Positions 37,672 through 51,560 are shown, numbered from the stretch's first letter. The stretch: DNA of 64,000 nt from Hippopus hippopus (GCA_946811185.2 OX328109.1:43136129-43200128), one strand, 5' to 3'. Numbers and translations: made by a program. Notes: a model not told the origin generated them from the sequence alone.

Positions 37672-37965
37672 GCGCCATAAAACAAAGTCATTCATTCATT
37701 CATTCATTCATTCGTACAAACCCCATCAGTGCTTCCTTTTCGTATCGCGTTCTTTGGGATCCTGTGGTAGTGTAAGATTCTTTACCTTGACGGATCAGGT
37801 GCGATCCTGCACTGGGGTTTTCATGAGAGTGTGCTTGGGCAAGACACATCAGAGCCCTAGCCTGAAACTGGTGAAACGACGGACATACATGAAAATGTGA
37901 CCTGACGCCGTGATATGACTTAAATAATGTTGAAAGTGGCGTTAAATACAACTAAATTAATCAGG
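37672..37965 (+). repeat. ATTC microsatellite and metazoan-type SINE
   Basis: A short (ATTC)n run at about 37690 is followed by a SINE with CAGGTGCGATCCTGCACTGG, GGGCAAGACACATCAGAGCC, CTGGTGAAACGACGGACATA and the end AATAATGTTGAAAGTGGCGT. Duplicates are at about 49765-50045 and 61530-61810; the ATTC run has a different length in each. Confidence 0.7.
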
Positions 37966-38099
37966 GTGTTCCTTTGTACTACTCAGGTAAATGAAAACTT
38001 ATTTTGAGATGCCCCCTGTTTAAACCGTAGTCCACGTCGGATATCGGAACTCCACATAAAAGATGCAGGTCTATTGATGAGCTGTCTAATCTTATCTAT

Positions 38100-39475
38100 A
38101 ATTGCGCTTTTACCATATTTGGTTAAAAGGGCGACACTGGTTCTTGTACAAGCAGTCGAAAATTCAATAGTCCGTGGTTTAACGGGGCTTTCGAAATAGC
38201 TCGCTGCGAACTTTGTTTTTCATGTCGTGCTTATAAAAAATGTAAATCCTCTCGGAATAGAGAAGTGATGTTAATTTTTCGCAATAATTATCGTAATGTT
38301 AAAAAGATTGCAAAACGTAAGTACAACTATGAAAAGAAGCGTACCTTGCACAGTTTGTCGCGCGAAAGTCCACAAAAATTTTGGAGCGAAATTAAGAAAA
38401 TGAGATCTCGAGACGCGAGTCAAAAAGCCGACATTTCGTCTATGTATCAACATTTTAAGAACTTTTTTTCTAATGATAACGTTTCCATGAACCCTGTTAC
38501 TGAATCTTTCTTGAATGACAGTGACTCTGAAACTATTAGTGTTCCGGCGCTTGATAATGATTTTATTCAGGAAGAAGTAACATCAGCCATTAATTCTTTA
38601 AAAAAGGGAAAAAGGGCAGGGTTCGACAATTTATTACCGGAAATGTTTATTGAGTGCAAAACATTCATGAGTCCTATTTTATGCACATTATTCAATTTTA
38701 TGTATACAAACAGTCTATATCCAACAAGCTGGACAAAGGGTATCATCGTTCCCGTTCCTAAAAAGGGAGATTTGAGTGATGCAAATAATTATAGAGGTAT
38801 AACTTTAACTAGTATCTTTTCAAAAATATTTTCCATAATGCTTGACAAGCGTTTGCGAAAATGGGCAGGATCTAATGATATTCATGATTGTCAATACGGT
38901 TTTCGTCAAAAGCGTAATACAGTCGATCTCGTTTTCATTCTTAGTTCAATTGTAAATAAAGTAATTAAGCTGTACTGCTCCTTTGTCGATTTTCAAAAGG
39001 CATTTGACTTAAATTGAGATGCTCTGATCACAACTTGGCAATAGAGGTTGGATGTCGTCATGGTATTCCACGCACTGAAAGAATATGTACAAAATGTAAT
39101 ATGAATGTCGTTGAGGACGAGTATCACTTTGTTTTAGTTTGTCCATTTTATCGACAACTTAGATCGGAAATATTACCAAAGTATTACTTCAGATGGCCTA
39201 CAAAAAACAAATTTATTCGCTTGCTAACCAGTACATCGACTGTACTGCTTAACAAACTGGCTAAATTTGTTTATATTGCTTTTGATCTCTGTCAGACCTC
39301 ATGAAACTATTCTTTTTTTAAACATATTTGTACTGATATAATTATCTCTTCAATTATACTTTTCTCGTAATTGATAATATACCATGTGTATTCATGTTCT
39401 GCCTTTGCACAAGGCAATAAAACATTATGTTTTTCGCCAAATAAAGGATTTGACTTTGACTTTGACTTTTGTTAA
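38100..39475 (+). pseudogene. internally deleted LINE (RT truncated), unit 1
   Basis: The 38265-39017 frame is a LINE open reading frame covering the region between endonuclease and reverse transcriptase and the start of the RT (PQKFWSEIKKM, then IIVPVPKKGD, NNYRGITL, SIMLDKRL, YGFRQKR, FVDFQKAFD). It stops there and the next open frame (39014-39304) already encodes the C-terminal Cys/His motif (CTKCNMNVVEDEYHFVLVCP). The catalytic FADD block is absent. The 3' end carries TTTGAC repeats at about 39445-39470, typical of LINE tails. Copies lie at about 50180-51560 and 61957-63330. Confidence 0.8.
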
Positions 39476-39669
39476 AATGGCGTTAAACTCCAATACAAAC
39501 AAACAAACCTCAGGATTCAGCCGAATATTAGACAAAGTTGATTTTGTGGACCCATAATTACATATTGAATTGCTTGCCATATATAATGCATCAAGGAGGT
39601 GCTTTTAACATGACACATATATTCAAAATGGTCATATCATATGTATAAGCATGTCTTTTTATGTAAGAC

Positions 39670-40130
39670 TTTATATGCGACCAAATTCAAAGCATTTGCA
39701 GACAACAAATTAAATGTAGTTCAAATGATGATTTGTGTGTTTGATAGGGTAGAAAACATTGTGGAAAAAGGAGAAAATGCTGGTTACCAGCATTTTCTTT
39801 TCCCACAATGTTTTCAAATGCCTTATTCTACAGGGTCGTTGAATGTCAGAATAGCGTGGTGAAGGGTTTACTAATTCAGCGACTGTAAGGGTTAAACTCT
39901 TTACCAGACGACAAAATTTTAGACTCGTCAAAATTGAAAGCATTTGCAGACGAAATATTAAATATGACTAACTTGACATTTTTTCTCTCTGAAAGGTTAG
40001 AAAAAAAATGTGGGAAAAGGAGAAAAATGCTGGTTAACCAGCATTTTCTCCTTTTCCCTCAATGTTTTCAAACGCCTTCTTTATCAGGGTCGTTAAAACT
40101 CGGGATTGTGTGGTAGAGGGTCAAACCTCA
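39670..40130. repeat. two MITE family A copies in tandem
   Basis: Copies at about 39680-39870 and 39896-40125, each with the TTGCAGACGA(C/A) word, a GGGTAGAAAACATTGTGG arm and the opposite arm. The second ends GTGTGGTAGAGGGT. Duplicated in unit 2 at 51760-52205. Confidence 0.7.
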
Positions 40131-41288
40131 TAGGAACGATAGATAAACCATAAGGGGGTATGGATTCGGCTTAATTTTGTTAACCGGTTTAGAAATAGAA
40201 GGAAGTAAATTGTTGAAAATTTCGTTGGAAATACATGTACACAAAAAATGTACACGTACATGTATGAACGAATGCATTTTTCTACCCGCTTGAAAATCAA
40301 TCAACGATAAAGTGCAGATCTAACTACCTAACACTGCATTAGTTTATAATAACGTTACGTCTTTTTTGCTTGTTTTAAGTATGGCTGCGAATACAGGTAA
40401 GTTTTTTGTTATTATTTGCAAGGGCTTGAACTTTCTAATGTATTTGTGTTTATAGTTACGTTACGTATTTATTTATTTATTTTTATTATCTATTTTTTAT
40501 ATGGCTGCTAATCAAGGTAAGTTTGCTGTAATTATTTGCCAAGGTATGAACGTTGTTATGAAGAATTATTGTACGATTGCGAGAGAAATTTCATGTGTTA
40601 TAATTTTTTGAATTATTTACTTGTTACTAAGGTTTCAGTCTTTGCCTGACGATAAAATTCTAAACTTGTCCAAATTGAAAGCATTTGCAGACGACAAATT
40701 AAACTTGGCTCAAATGATGCATTACTTATTTCCCAAGGCCGTTAAAAATCGGAATTGTGTGGTAACGGATGAAAGAAAAACAGATGAGCCTTAAGCTTTT
40801 GAAATGCATTATCTTTTCAGTTCTTCACTGAAAACCTATGTTGCGGGGTACTTGACCTTTAGAATTGTCCATAAAGTATATGTATATCGTTCGTCTGTCC
40901 TTCTTTCTGGCCATCCATACATCTGTCCGCCCGTCCGTTTATACCGTCCTCCCATTCGATTGTTTTTTGGAGACAATAATTTTGTGCATACATCTTGCAT
41001 CGTTAGAATACACCTGTTAAAGACTCACTGACAGCGAAATGTAAACAATGCGGGATTCAAAATGCAGACTAAAATCTAAATCTAAAATTATGAATATTAC
41101 AGAACGGTTTGTCAAAGTTACCATCGCTGGCTGAAAAATGAATCTTAATAGTACAGTATAACAATATTTGGCAATTCTGTTTAGTATTACAATACATTTT
41201 TCTCCCAGTGACTACTACTTTGACATATAGTACAGTTGTAACACATTATTATATTCTTATCAGTGAATTACTGGGATTTCACAGTGAA

Positions 41289-41335
41289 TAACACCACTAG
41301 TGATGATAATTATGGTATCATCACTAGTGACGATA
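41289..41335. repeat. short perfect palindrome
   Basis: CACTAGTGATGATA and TATCATCACTAGTG are 14-base inverse arms around ATTATGG, near 41291-41327. A second palindrome (AAAAACTCGTCCTTCGGACT type) lies near 41510-41545. Both recur in unit 2 at about 53370 and 53600. Confidence 0.6.
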
Positions 41336-41699
41336 TAGATTTAGAATGTTTGCCAGAACTACTTTTTCCTAAAGTACTCACATTATACCATTCTTGACAA
41401 TTATTAGAATAAAAAGCGTGTATTAGGAATATAATAAAAATAGGATAATCAACTGGCAGTGTGTGATATTAAAAATCTGTCACTCGAATGGGGTTTGATC
41501 CGGTTAAAAAAAAAACTCGTCCTTCGGACTTGTTTTTTTCAACCGCATTACACCCCATTCTAGTGACAAAGGGTTAAGCCAGTTCTTTTAATATGGACTT
41601 GTATAAATATTTTTTCTCCTGGTATAAAGTTTAGAATGAAGACAGGAAGTCAGGAGAAGGGAAAAGACGTAGACGGTTAGAGCTCCGACCGCATACTTC

Positions 41700-42460
41700 A
41701 GCCTTATCCTGCTAGATTAGTTAAATGAAACTTTCAAGCTGATAGTAAAAACCCATATAATGTCACTTCAAATTTATTTTTTGGGAGGAAAAAAAAATCT
41801 CCTTATCGGTCATTGTAGATCAAAGATCAGACTCCACATTCTGTGCAGTCTGATCTTGATCTACACTGTCCGCAAAGGGCCAGGGAGTCGCGTTAAGCAG
41901 CCTACGGGTTGACCCGTTATCATACGATCCCGAGTTTGATCGACCCTAAGAAAGAAAACTTATGAAAAAATCTCGGGAAAAGGAGAAAATGCTGGTACGC
42001 AGCATTTTCTCCTTTTCCCACAATGTTTTATACTCTTCCAGCGACAAATATTATCATCTGAGCCACATTTTGTTTGTCGTCTGCAACAGCTTTGAATTTG
42101 GACGCGTGAAATATTTTGCCGTTTTGTGAAGAGTTAAACTTCAAGCTCACATTTCAAATTTGATTAAGTCTAGACAAAGAGCGACAAAACGCTTCACCAA
42201 ACAACAGAAAATACATCCAGCCAAATTGGAAGCGTTTACAGACGAAATTTTAACCCTTCGGCTGCTAAGCACGACTCAAGAACCTTTTGCAGACAGTGTA
42301 GATTAAGATCAGACTGCACAGAACGTGCAGTCTGATCTTATATCTACACTGTCCGATAAGGCGATATCATTCCCTCAAAAAGTACCTTTGAAATAGCAAA
42401 ATCTTGGTATTTACTATCGGTTCAAAAGGCTCATTTTACTTAATCAGGATAAGGGTTAAT
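41700..42460. repeat. MITE cluster: family B, A, B
   Basis: A family B copy (41703-41905; core GATCAGACTCCACATTCTGT plus GCAGTCTGATC) is followed by a family A copy (41925-42140; core GAAAATGCTGGTACGCAGCA plus TTTTCTCC) and another family B copy (42245-42460). The order is kept in unit 2. Confidence 0.7.
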
Positions 42461-42884
42461 ATTTTAGAGCATTTATACTTGTGTGATTATAAACTTTGTG
42501 AAGTTTTTGTCAAGTAAACGATGTTCTGTTCTATTCTGATAATTTGAGGAACAGACAACGAAAAACTTCCTGCATGAGAGAATAGATCTATATATTCATT
42601 TTCTAAAGAACTAAAAGCTTATTTCGTGACAGAAACTCTTAAGATCTATTAGAGTCTATCTTATCTGAAAGATAATGTGGATATTTGAAAAATTAGATAA
42701 TGTAAATATGGGTTTCTGAGCTTATAGATGAGATCGATGTAATCTTATGCAATTATAAAAAAAAAAAATGATTTGACTTAGGGGAAAAAAGAATATGCCA
42801 TAATTTAATATTTTATTGATTCAACATAGTCGTATACAGACCATCGTGTTAATCAATCATTTGACTTATATTTCTTATATCTTT

Positions 42885-43085
42885 TACGGCATTTAACGCC
42901 ACTTTCAACATTATTTCAGTCATATCACAGCGACAGCTCACATATTCATGTATGTCCTGGGTTTCACCAGTACTAGGCAGCGGCTGTAAGGTGTCTTGCC
43001 TAAGGACACTCCCAACTCCCAGTACGGCTCGAACCCGTGGTCATCAAGCTACGAGTCTCACACTGTTCCACGCTGGGCCCTTCCT
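42885..43085 (-). repeat. metazoan-type SINE (minus strand)
   Basis: On the minus strand it has an A-box-like start near 43085, GGTTCGAGCCGTACTGGGAG (B-box), TCCTTAGGCAAGACACCTTA, CTGGTGAAACCCAGGACATA and ends AATAATGTTGAAAGTGGCGT. Duplicate at about 55330-55530. Confidence 0.7.
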
Positions 43086-43189
43086 TTGACTTTAGATGAT
43101 ATGATATACACATAAATCAAACTCTGTCTTGGCGAAAACACTTCGCAAGTTAACCAATACTGTACATACAAGATTTAGGGTCCGTATAC

Positions 43190-43350
43190 ACCAATCATTC
43201 TTCATTTCATTCCAAGCCTAATTCTAGAGTTAGAAAGTAACACAACTTCTGATTGGCTAAACTATTTGGTTTAGCCAGTAAGAAGTTGTGTTACTTTTAA
43301 ATTTAGAAAGTTCTTGAGAATAAAACAAAGACTGTTCTGAAGAATGGTTG
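43190..43350. mobile_element. palindromic CCAAT-centre element, copy 2
   Basis: It is related to 26127-26299: ACCAATCATTCTTC at the left, AAGAATGGTTG at the right, and a GATTGGCTAAACTATTTGGT plus TTAGCC centre whose right CCAAT is lost. It is duplicated at about 55630-55800. Confidence 0.65.
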
Positions 43351-43369
43351 TTTACTCCAAATCAAGACA

Positions 43370-46300
43370 GTTCTGTGCCATCATATATTGGAAAAGGAAA
43401 GGATTGATTCAATGTCACGAGAATACACCAAGTTGAAGTCTGTGCGAGATGATATTTTAGATCTACAGTCCCGTTCTATGCGGGATAATTTACTATTTAT
43501 GGGTATAACGGAATGTGATTCATTTGAGGGCAGGCGTGATGAAAACTGTTCGAGAGTTATCCATGATTTCTGCCGTGACAAGCTGAAAATTGAAGATGCT
43601 CATGATTCTATTAAAATAGAGAGAGCACATAGGCTAGGAAAATACAATAGAGACAAAAAACGCCCGATTGTTGTAAAATTCAACCACTACCCTTCAAAAC
43701 GCTTATAAAAAGCCTCGCTTCCCAGGAGTTGAAAGAAACTAACTTTCGAGTGACTGAACAATTTCCAAAGGGTATCCAAGAAAAACGAAAGATCTTATCC
43801 GAAGCTATGAAAAAAGCCCGTGACGCGGGAAAAACGGCTTCTTTTTCTTTGATAAATTATATATAGACGGAAAGATGTATACCGTAGATACCATTGCTAC
43901 TTCCTGTTTTACCTAGGGGTATGGTAGTGAACAGCTTTCATTTTTCCTGTGGAATGTACAAGGTTTACGCTCTACAATAAATGACCAGTGTTTTATTGAT
44001 TTGATTTCTGACTATGATGTATTGTTATTTACGGAGACGTGGCATTCGAGTCTGAATGATCTACACATAGAAGGGTATGATTATTTTAGTTGTCCCCGTC
44101 CAAAATTTAACGCTAGGCCAAAGCGTGATAGTTGGGGAGTTATTGTTTATTTTAGAAATAGCCTTCGTGATTATATTCAATTAGTAGAGTTAAACACTAA
44201 CGGTGCTGTATGGTTCAAATTATTAAAAAAACAGGCCCAATGTAGAATATGTAATTTTGTACATGTTACATTCCACCGGAAGAATCGAAAGTATATAAAA
44301 ACCCTAAATCTTCATTGTATGAATATGATTTTTTTTAGTATTTGAATAGTTCTATTCGAAAGTATTCTTCTTCAGGTAGTGTTTTTCTTTTAGGTGATTT
44401 GAATTCACGGACCAGTAATCAAGCTGATTATGTTTGTCTCGATAGTCTCAATCGATTTGTAGATTTACCGTTCAATAATCAACATTTTTTGCCCACGCGT
44501 ATGAATAGTGACAAAGCTATTAATACGTTTGGGCAAAATCTGTTGACATTATGCAAAGAGAATGAACTTAGCATTGTTAACGGTCGATTAGAAAAGGGAG
44601 ATTATACATATCATGGTACGTATAGGGATAACTCTGTAAATAGCACAGTTGATTATTTAATCACGCATTCTTCAAATTTTGATATGATTGCTAATTTCTG
44701 CGTTAAGTCTTTAACAGAATTTAGTGATCCACAGTCCAGTTACTTTCTGTTTATCATATGATACTTCTAATGTCCAGTGTTCAAGTGCAGACACGTATGC
44801 TGATAAAATATTCTGGAAAAAGGAAATAAAGGATGACTTGTCTTCTTATTTAGAAAACAAGAGTCGTTTATTTCAAAATTTAGTAGATAGTCTTAGACTT
44901 GATGAGACTGATATAAATGAATGTATGTCCCAACTTTCAAAGCTAGTATATGACATTTCTTTTTCATTGTGTGGAAAAACAGTCGATACTGGGTCACAAA
45001 AACGTCAAAAATTAAATCTCCATGGTTTGACAATGCTTGCAGATTGGCTAAAACAAATTTTTATAAAGCAAAACGTAAATTTTTGTCCGACCAGACTCTC
45101 ACAAATAGAGATTCTTTTATGAAAGTTAGGTCAGACTTTAATCAAATAAAACGTAAATCTAAAAAGGCTTATTATCAAAAAGAGAAAGTAAATCTTTCTA
45201 ATTTGGCTAAGGTCAGTCCTAGAAAATTTTGGGAAATGATTCGTCTCTCTAATTCGTCTGCACAGAAAAATTTAAAATTATCAGTAGACGATTTTGCTCA
45301 ATATTTTTCAAATATTTCTAATAATCAGAAAACACAAGACCTCAGGCAGTCATTTGATTTTGACTCTAACAATGAAGAAATTATAGAAGCATTAGATAGA
45401 GATATCACCACTGATGAAATTAAAAAAGTTATTAGTTCTATGAATAGAAACAAAAGTAGTGATGTTGAAGGCAATATTGCTGATTTTTTTATTGATTGTA
45501 AAGATTTTATATCTCCATTTCTCACTTCTATTTTTAATTTTACTTATAATTCAGGTAAATATCCGGACGCTTGGACAAAAGGTGCCATAGTTCCGTTATT
45601 TAAAAAGGGGGATAATAATAATCCAGAATGTTACAGAGGTATTACGCTAGTTAATATAACTGCAAAAAATTTTTCATTAGTTCTGAGAAATAGGTTAAAC
45701 AACTGGTGTGAAAATAATGGTGTATTTTATGAAAATCAATTTGGATTTCGTAATGGACGTTCAACAGCAGACGCTATTTTTATTCTTAATACTATAATAC
45801 AGAAAGTTTTATCAAAAAATAAAAAAAAAACTTTGGTGTATCTTCATTGACTATAAGAGGGCATTCGATACTGTTGAAAGAGACGCTCTATTTCATAAGC
45901 TTATTAAATTGGGTATAAGTTGTAAATTTACAAATATGATAAGATCAATGTATGAAACGGTTCAATCATGTGTAAAATTAACGAAAAGTACTAATTTATC
46001 AGAATTCTTCAATGTTAGCCTAGGTCTGAAGCAAGGAGAGCCTTTATCGCCAATATTATTTCTTCTTTTCATTAATGATATAACTGAAAATTTGGACTTT
46101 AACTCATTGAACGATTCTGATTTAGAATTACTATCAAAGTATTTGATTTCATTTGCAGACGATTTAGTTCTTTTTACAACTAGTCAACAGAGCCTTCAAT
46201 CTCAAGTCGATAGTTTATATCAGTACTCATGTAAATGGGGTCTTGAAATAAATATTGAGAAAAGCAAAGTCTGTGTATTTGAAAAAAGAAAATCTTTTAA

Positions 46301-47490
46301 ACAGCAAAATATTCTTATTAATGGAAAAGCTGTTGACAATTTTACATACTTGGGTCTCGTTTTTAATTATACGAGTTCCTTCAATTTAGCTGTAAAAACT
46401 TTGAATGACCAAGCTTTAAGAGCATATAATAATCTTTTGAGAATCTTTGATAAAATTCCCCTTGATATTAAGACAAAAATTTCATTGTTTGATTCGATGG
46501 TAAAACCAATTTTACTGTATGGTGCAGAGGTATGGGGTGTGTACAATTTTAAAAGCATAGAGAATTTACATTTGAGATTTCTGCGAAATTTATTGGGAGT
46601 TAAAAAACAAACTCAAATTTGTGCAATCTTTGGGGAATTTGGTAGAATACCTTTCTCTGTGATATGTAAGCAACGTGCATTAAAGTTTTGGTGTAAAGTT
46701 ATGTCCGTAGGTCATTCAAATCTATACGATGCTTATATCGATCAATGTAATCATGTTTCTAATGCTTGTTGGGCCAAGAGGGTCAATTCAATGATTGACC
46801 ATCTTGGTCTAACGAACATTAGACTAAATTTTGATGTAAGTGTCAACAATGCTGCAATTTTGAAAACCAGATTATATGACCAGTATATGCAGAGCTGGAA
46901 TACGTCAATTAATAATTGCAGTAAGCTTACTTACTATTGTAGATTTAAAAATGAATTTATATATAAAAAGTACCTTGACAATATAACAAACAAAAAATGG
47001 TTAAAATTATTTGCAAGTTTTAGGCTTAGTTCCCATAAACTAGAAATTGAAACCGGACGATTTAATGGTACACACAGAGATAATAGACTTTGTAAAATTT
47101 GCTCTTCACCAGTTGTTGAGGATGAATATCATTTTTTGCTTTGCTGTCCAAAATACGAGCATTTGAGACGAAAACACATTGGATATATATCAAGGCCGAA
47201 TACTAATTATTTCGTTAAATTAATGTCATCGTCAAAAATGACAACTTTGTTTCTATTTGCAAATATCTTTCAGAAAGTTATTCCATTCGTGATGAAGTCA
47301 TTCAAACTATTGCTGTTCCTTAAATCAATTCCTATAGTAGTCTTTAAGAACTTTGTACCTTTTTTTGTATGTGTTAATTATGATGCTTTTGCATTGGTAT
47401 ATGTTTGTCTTTGCCATATTCTATCATTTTGTAAATGGCCATAGACAATTTTTGTCGATGTTGTCAATAAAGAATATATATATATTGTCG
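43370..47490 (+). pseudogene. LINE with ORF1, endonuclease and reverse transcriptase, unit 1
   Basis: Part of ORF1 (43388-43708; SRSMRDNLLFMGI, later KIERAHRLG and RPIVVKF) resembles LINE ORF1 RNA-binding proteins and is cut at its start and frameshifted at its end. The endonuclease (FTETWHSS at 44025, GDLNSRT near 44393, STVDYLI near 44640) and the RT follow in several frames: 44969-45850 (VPLFKKGD, CYRGITL, YENQFGFR) and 45909-47444 (KQGEPLSPILF, FADDLVLF at about 46150) with a C-terminal Cys/His motif. Frameshifts near 44345, 44990 and 45840 make it inactive. The class is not decided. The 3' end is near an AATAAAGAATATATATA run. Confidence 0.85.
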
Positions 47491-48898
47491 CTACTTCTGC
47501 AAGTTCTTTATCCTTTTGTCACAATGTTTTCAAATGTTAATTGTTAAATCGCCTGTTTGGCTAATTGGCCAGTAGATAACTCCGCCTACTGCTATAAAAT
47601 GATAGCTGATAAATTACGTATTATCCAATCAAAATCGATAATTCGCGCGCAACTTTTTCTGTGCCTACATCCGGGCTTTTTTCTTACACAAACATACCGC
47701 AATTCTTTAACGACGTTCGCGACAGTTTCCATTTTCACGCTTCGTGTAACTATCACGCTCACCTTTTACTCGAAAAACGGTGAGCACCCAAAACAATTGA
47801 TCCTGCCACATTTGTCAATGTCTGCAGAATGGATAAACCAAGAACTAAAACGGGTCGTTTAATGTCAGCAAAATGAAGAAAAAAATATTTGAATCAAGCC
47901 AAATAATTATATGCGAGGCAAGAATCCAAAATTGCGCTTTCAAAAGATCGGACTGAAAGTCCAAGTAAATCACCTAACTACGTCACCTAACAACGGAAAT
48001 ATGGACACAGATACTACTATTAGAGCTCTATGTGGCAGACATATCTTCGAGCTAAAACATCCTTTCAGATGCAGATGCTTTCAGTTTGGTATAGTCCAAA
48101 ATTATATCACTTGGTAAAGACTTGCAGAAAACGAGGGGCTGTACATAACTCTTTCTCCTTTACCAGGTTGTCCCTTAGCTTGATGAGTCTGCAGTAGACA
48201 ACATTAGAAAACATTGATGTCAAAAGGAGATATTGCTGCTAATGATTGATTTCTCTTTTTCGCACAATTATTTCTGACCCATCAAAGAACTGTGAAACAT
48301 GAATACCAGGTTTTGGTTTAGCGTCTGCAAAGACGTTAAGTTTAGAAGAGTCTAAAATAAGTCGTTTGGAAATGGGTTAAATGCTAAAATCGGTATTACA
48401 TTTATATGCTATGAATTGGTTTATTATGACCAACAAACTTGATTCTTATAAAAAAAAGTTGTGTTATTAAAAAAATTGAGATAATTTACTTCATATAATA
48501 TCTTTGTCTTTGACAAACCCTACATTTATTCATTAGTTAGTGCCCCACCCACAAACTTAAAATGTATTTTCTTAAAAAATAAGGCTGGTGACCTATTTGT
48601 TTTAAGCCTGATAATTTTAGTTTAGTACCTGAATATTATTTATAGAAAAAATAAGAAAAATCTGAAATTTAGAACATTTGAAAAAATAACTTTAAAAGAT
48701 ACTCTTTGTTTTTTTCCCCAAAATAAAGGTGTTTTAGCCATAAGTTAAGGTTTTTTTTTTTAATATTGATACTCAGTATACTCTAAATTATTTTTTTCAT
48801 TAAATTTGATGTTTCACTAATACAGTGACATAAAATTTGCTCATAATTGTCGTCATTTAAAAAATATACATAGACTTAGTTTTCATAGGTAAAATTTC
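47491..48898. repeat. unit 1 right part, no gene recognised
   Basis: Besides a worn family A MITE at about 48165-48385 (CAACATTAGAAAACATTGAT, AAAAGGAGATATTGCTGCTA) nothing coding is seen. It ends at the duplication junction AAAATTTC/ATCCACACG. Confidence 0.45.
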
Positions 48899-49318
48899 AT
48901 CCACACGCAGATAGTACTGGACACTAAAGGAATCATAAGACACATAGAGAGCGGGTTTCTCGGACATCAAAATGATGCCCAACAATTCATGTTGATGCAT
49001 GAAATCGGCACAGACCTTCCGTTTCCAGACGACTGCTTTCTATTGGGGGACAAAATTTACCCAAATGGTCATCCCATTTTAACCCCATACACAGAAAAGC
49101 AGCTTGCCCGAAAACAAGGAATTATGAGGGACAAATGTTTGAAATTAAACCGTTACATTCGAAAATATCGGGTGACTGTGGAGCATACTATCCGCGAATT
49201 GAAATGCTATCGTTCTGTGGCTACTACCTGGAGACATAAGAGACCTTTACTTTCGCAGGTTGTCAATATTTGTGCTTCCCTATTGTGTAGACGAAAGGAC
49301 ACTGGTTTGTTATTGTGA
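48899..49318 (+). pseudogene. Harbinger transposase 3' part, unit 2
   Basis: The 109-codon end of the transposase (LLGDKIYPNG, VEHTIRELK) is repeated without change visible to me, but everything before HTQIVLD is missing. It is an orphan fragment. Confidence 0.85.
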
Positions 49319-50179
49319 ATCAAACTTGGGATTAAATTGTAAGAAAGTAGGTTGTTTGTTGACTATTATAGTGTTAAACGCCGGTTTTTTTTTTACATAA
49401 CTACAGTTACATCGCTGCGGTCAAGTGTACCTATCCATGCTTTCATGGAGTTTCTTTTACCAATACTTTGCAAAATACTCTTCCCTAGCCACTTGCTGCT
49501 TTCTCACATAAGCATCGTCAAAACAATGATCAGCAGTGAGTGAGGAATGAATTCTGTCACAATGACTATCATCAATCCGGAAGAAAGAAGTACTGGTAAT
49601 TAATATCTTGTTTAAACCCCTTATTGTAATCATTCTGAATTGATCTCTTTTTATTGTTATCATCTTGTTCAAATCTTTTTAGCCCAAAAAAATCTGCTTT
49701 TATGATCATTTAATACAGATATGCGCGCTAAATGACCAAAGCTATTAAAGCGCCATAAAACAAAGTCATTCATTCATTCATTCATTCATTCATTCGTACA
49801 AACCCCATCAGTGCTTCCTTTTCGTATCGCGTTCTTTGGGATCCTGTGGTAGTGTAAGATTCTTTACCTTGACGGATCAGGTGCGATCCTGCACTGGGGT
49901 TTTCATGAGAGTGTGCTTGGGCAAGACACATCAGAGCCCTAGCCTGAAACTGGTGAAACGACGGACATACATGAAAATGTGACCTGACGCCGTGATATGA
50001 CTTAAATAATGTTGAAAGTGGCGTTAAATACAACTAAATTAATCAGGGTGTTCCTTTGTACTACTCAGGTAAATGAAAACTTATTTTGAGATGCCCCCTG
50101 TTTAAACCGTAGTCCACGTCGGATATCGGAACTCCACATAAAAGATGCAGGTCTATTGATGAGCTGTCTAATCTTATCT

Positions 50180-51560
50180 ATAATTGCGCTTTTACCATAT
50201 TTGGTTAAAAAGGCGACACTGGTTCTTGTACAAGCAGTCGAAAATTCAATAGTCCGTGGTTTAACGGGGCTTTCGAAATAGCTCGCTGCGAACTTTGTTT
50301 TTCATGTCGTGCTTATAAAAAATGTAAATCCTCTCGGAATAGAGAAGTGATGTTAATTTTTCGCAATAATTATCGTAATGTTAAAAAGATTGCAAAACGT
50401 AAGTACAACTATGAAAAGAAGCGTACCTTGCACAGTTTGTCGCGCGAAAGTCCACAAAAATTTTGGAGCGAAATTAAGAAAATGAGATCTCGAGACGCGA
50501 GTCAAAAAGCCGACATTTCGTCTATGTATCAACATTTTAAGAACTTTTTTTCTAATGATAACGTTTTCATGAACCCTGTTACTGAATCTTTCTTGAATGA
50601 CAGTGACTCTGAAACTATTAGTGTTCCGACGCTTGATAACGATTTTATTCAGGAAGAAGTAACATCAGCCATTAATTCTTTAAAAAAGGGAAAAAGGGCA
50701 GGGTTCGACAATTTATTACCGGAAATGTTTATTGAGTGCAAAACATTCATGAGTCCTATTTTATGCACATTATTCAATTTTATGTATACAAACAGTCTAT
50801 ATCCAACAAGCTGGACAAAGGGTATCATCGTTCCCGTTCCTAAAAAGGGAGATTTGAGTGATGCAAATAATTATAGAGGTATAACTTTAACTAGTATCTT
50901 TTTCAAAAATATTTTCCATAATGCTTGACAAGCGTTTGCGAAAATGGGCAGGATCTAATGATATTCATGATTGTCAATACGGTTTTCGTCAAAAGCGTAA
51001 TACAGTCGATCTCGTTTTCATTCTTAGTTCAATTGTAAATAAAGTAATTAAGCTGTACTGCTCCTTTGTCGATTTTCAAAAGGCATTTGACTTAAATTGA
51101 GATGCTCTGATCACAACTTGGCAATAGAGGTTGGATGTCGTCATGGTATTCCACGCACTGAAAGAATATGTACAAAATGTAATATGAATGTCGTTGAGGA
51201 CGAGTATCACTTTGTTTTAGTTTGTCCATTTTATCGACAACTTAGATCGGAAATATTACCAAAGTATTACTTCAGATGGCCTACAAAAAACAAATTTATT
51301 CGCTTGCTAACCATTACATCGACTGTACTGCTTAACAAACTGGCTAAATTTGTTTATATTGCTTTTGATCTCTGTCAGACCTCATGAAACTATTATTTTT
51401 TTAAACATATTTGTACTGATATAATTATCTCTTCAGTTATACTTTTCTCGTAATTGATAATATACCATGTGTATTCATGTTCTGCCTTTGCACAAGGCAA
51501 TAAAACATTATGTTTTTCGCCACATAAAGGATTTGACTTTGACTTTGACTTTTGTTAAAA
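50180..51560 (+). pseudogene. internally deleted LINE, unit 2
   Basis: Same structure as 38100-39475, with an extra T near 50903 that shifts the frame within the RT (ends IFFKNIFHNA). The deletion joining RT start to the C-terminal motif is identical, so it predates the duplication. Confidence 0.8.

Larger units (their letters stand above)
36835..48898. repeat. segmental tandem duplication, unit 1 (12.06 kb)
   Basis: The sequence starting ATCCACACGCAGATAGTACT at 36835 recurs at 48899 and 60676, in the same orientation. The units look nearly identical by eye, even in non-coding parts. Unit 1 is unbroken with the Harbinger gene on its left; units 2 and 3 start at the same breakpoint after GTAAAATTTC. 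Confidence 0.92.
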
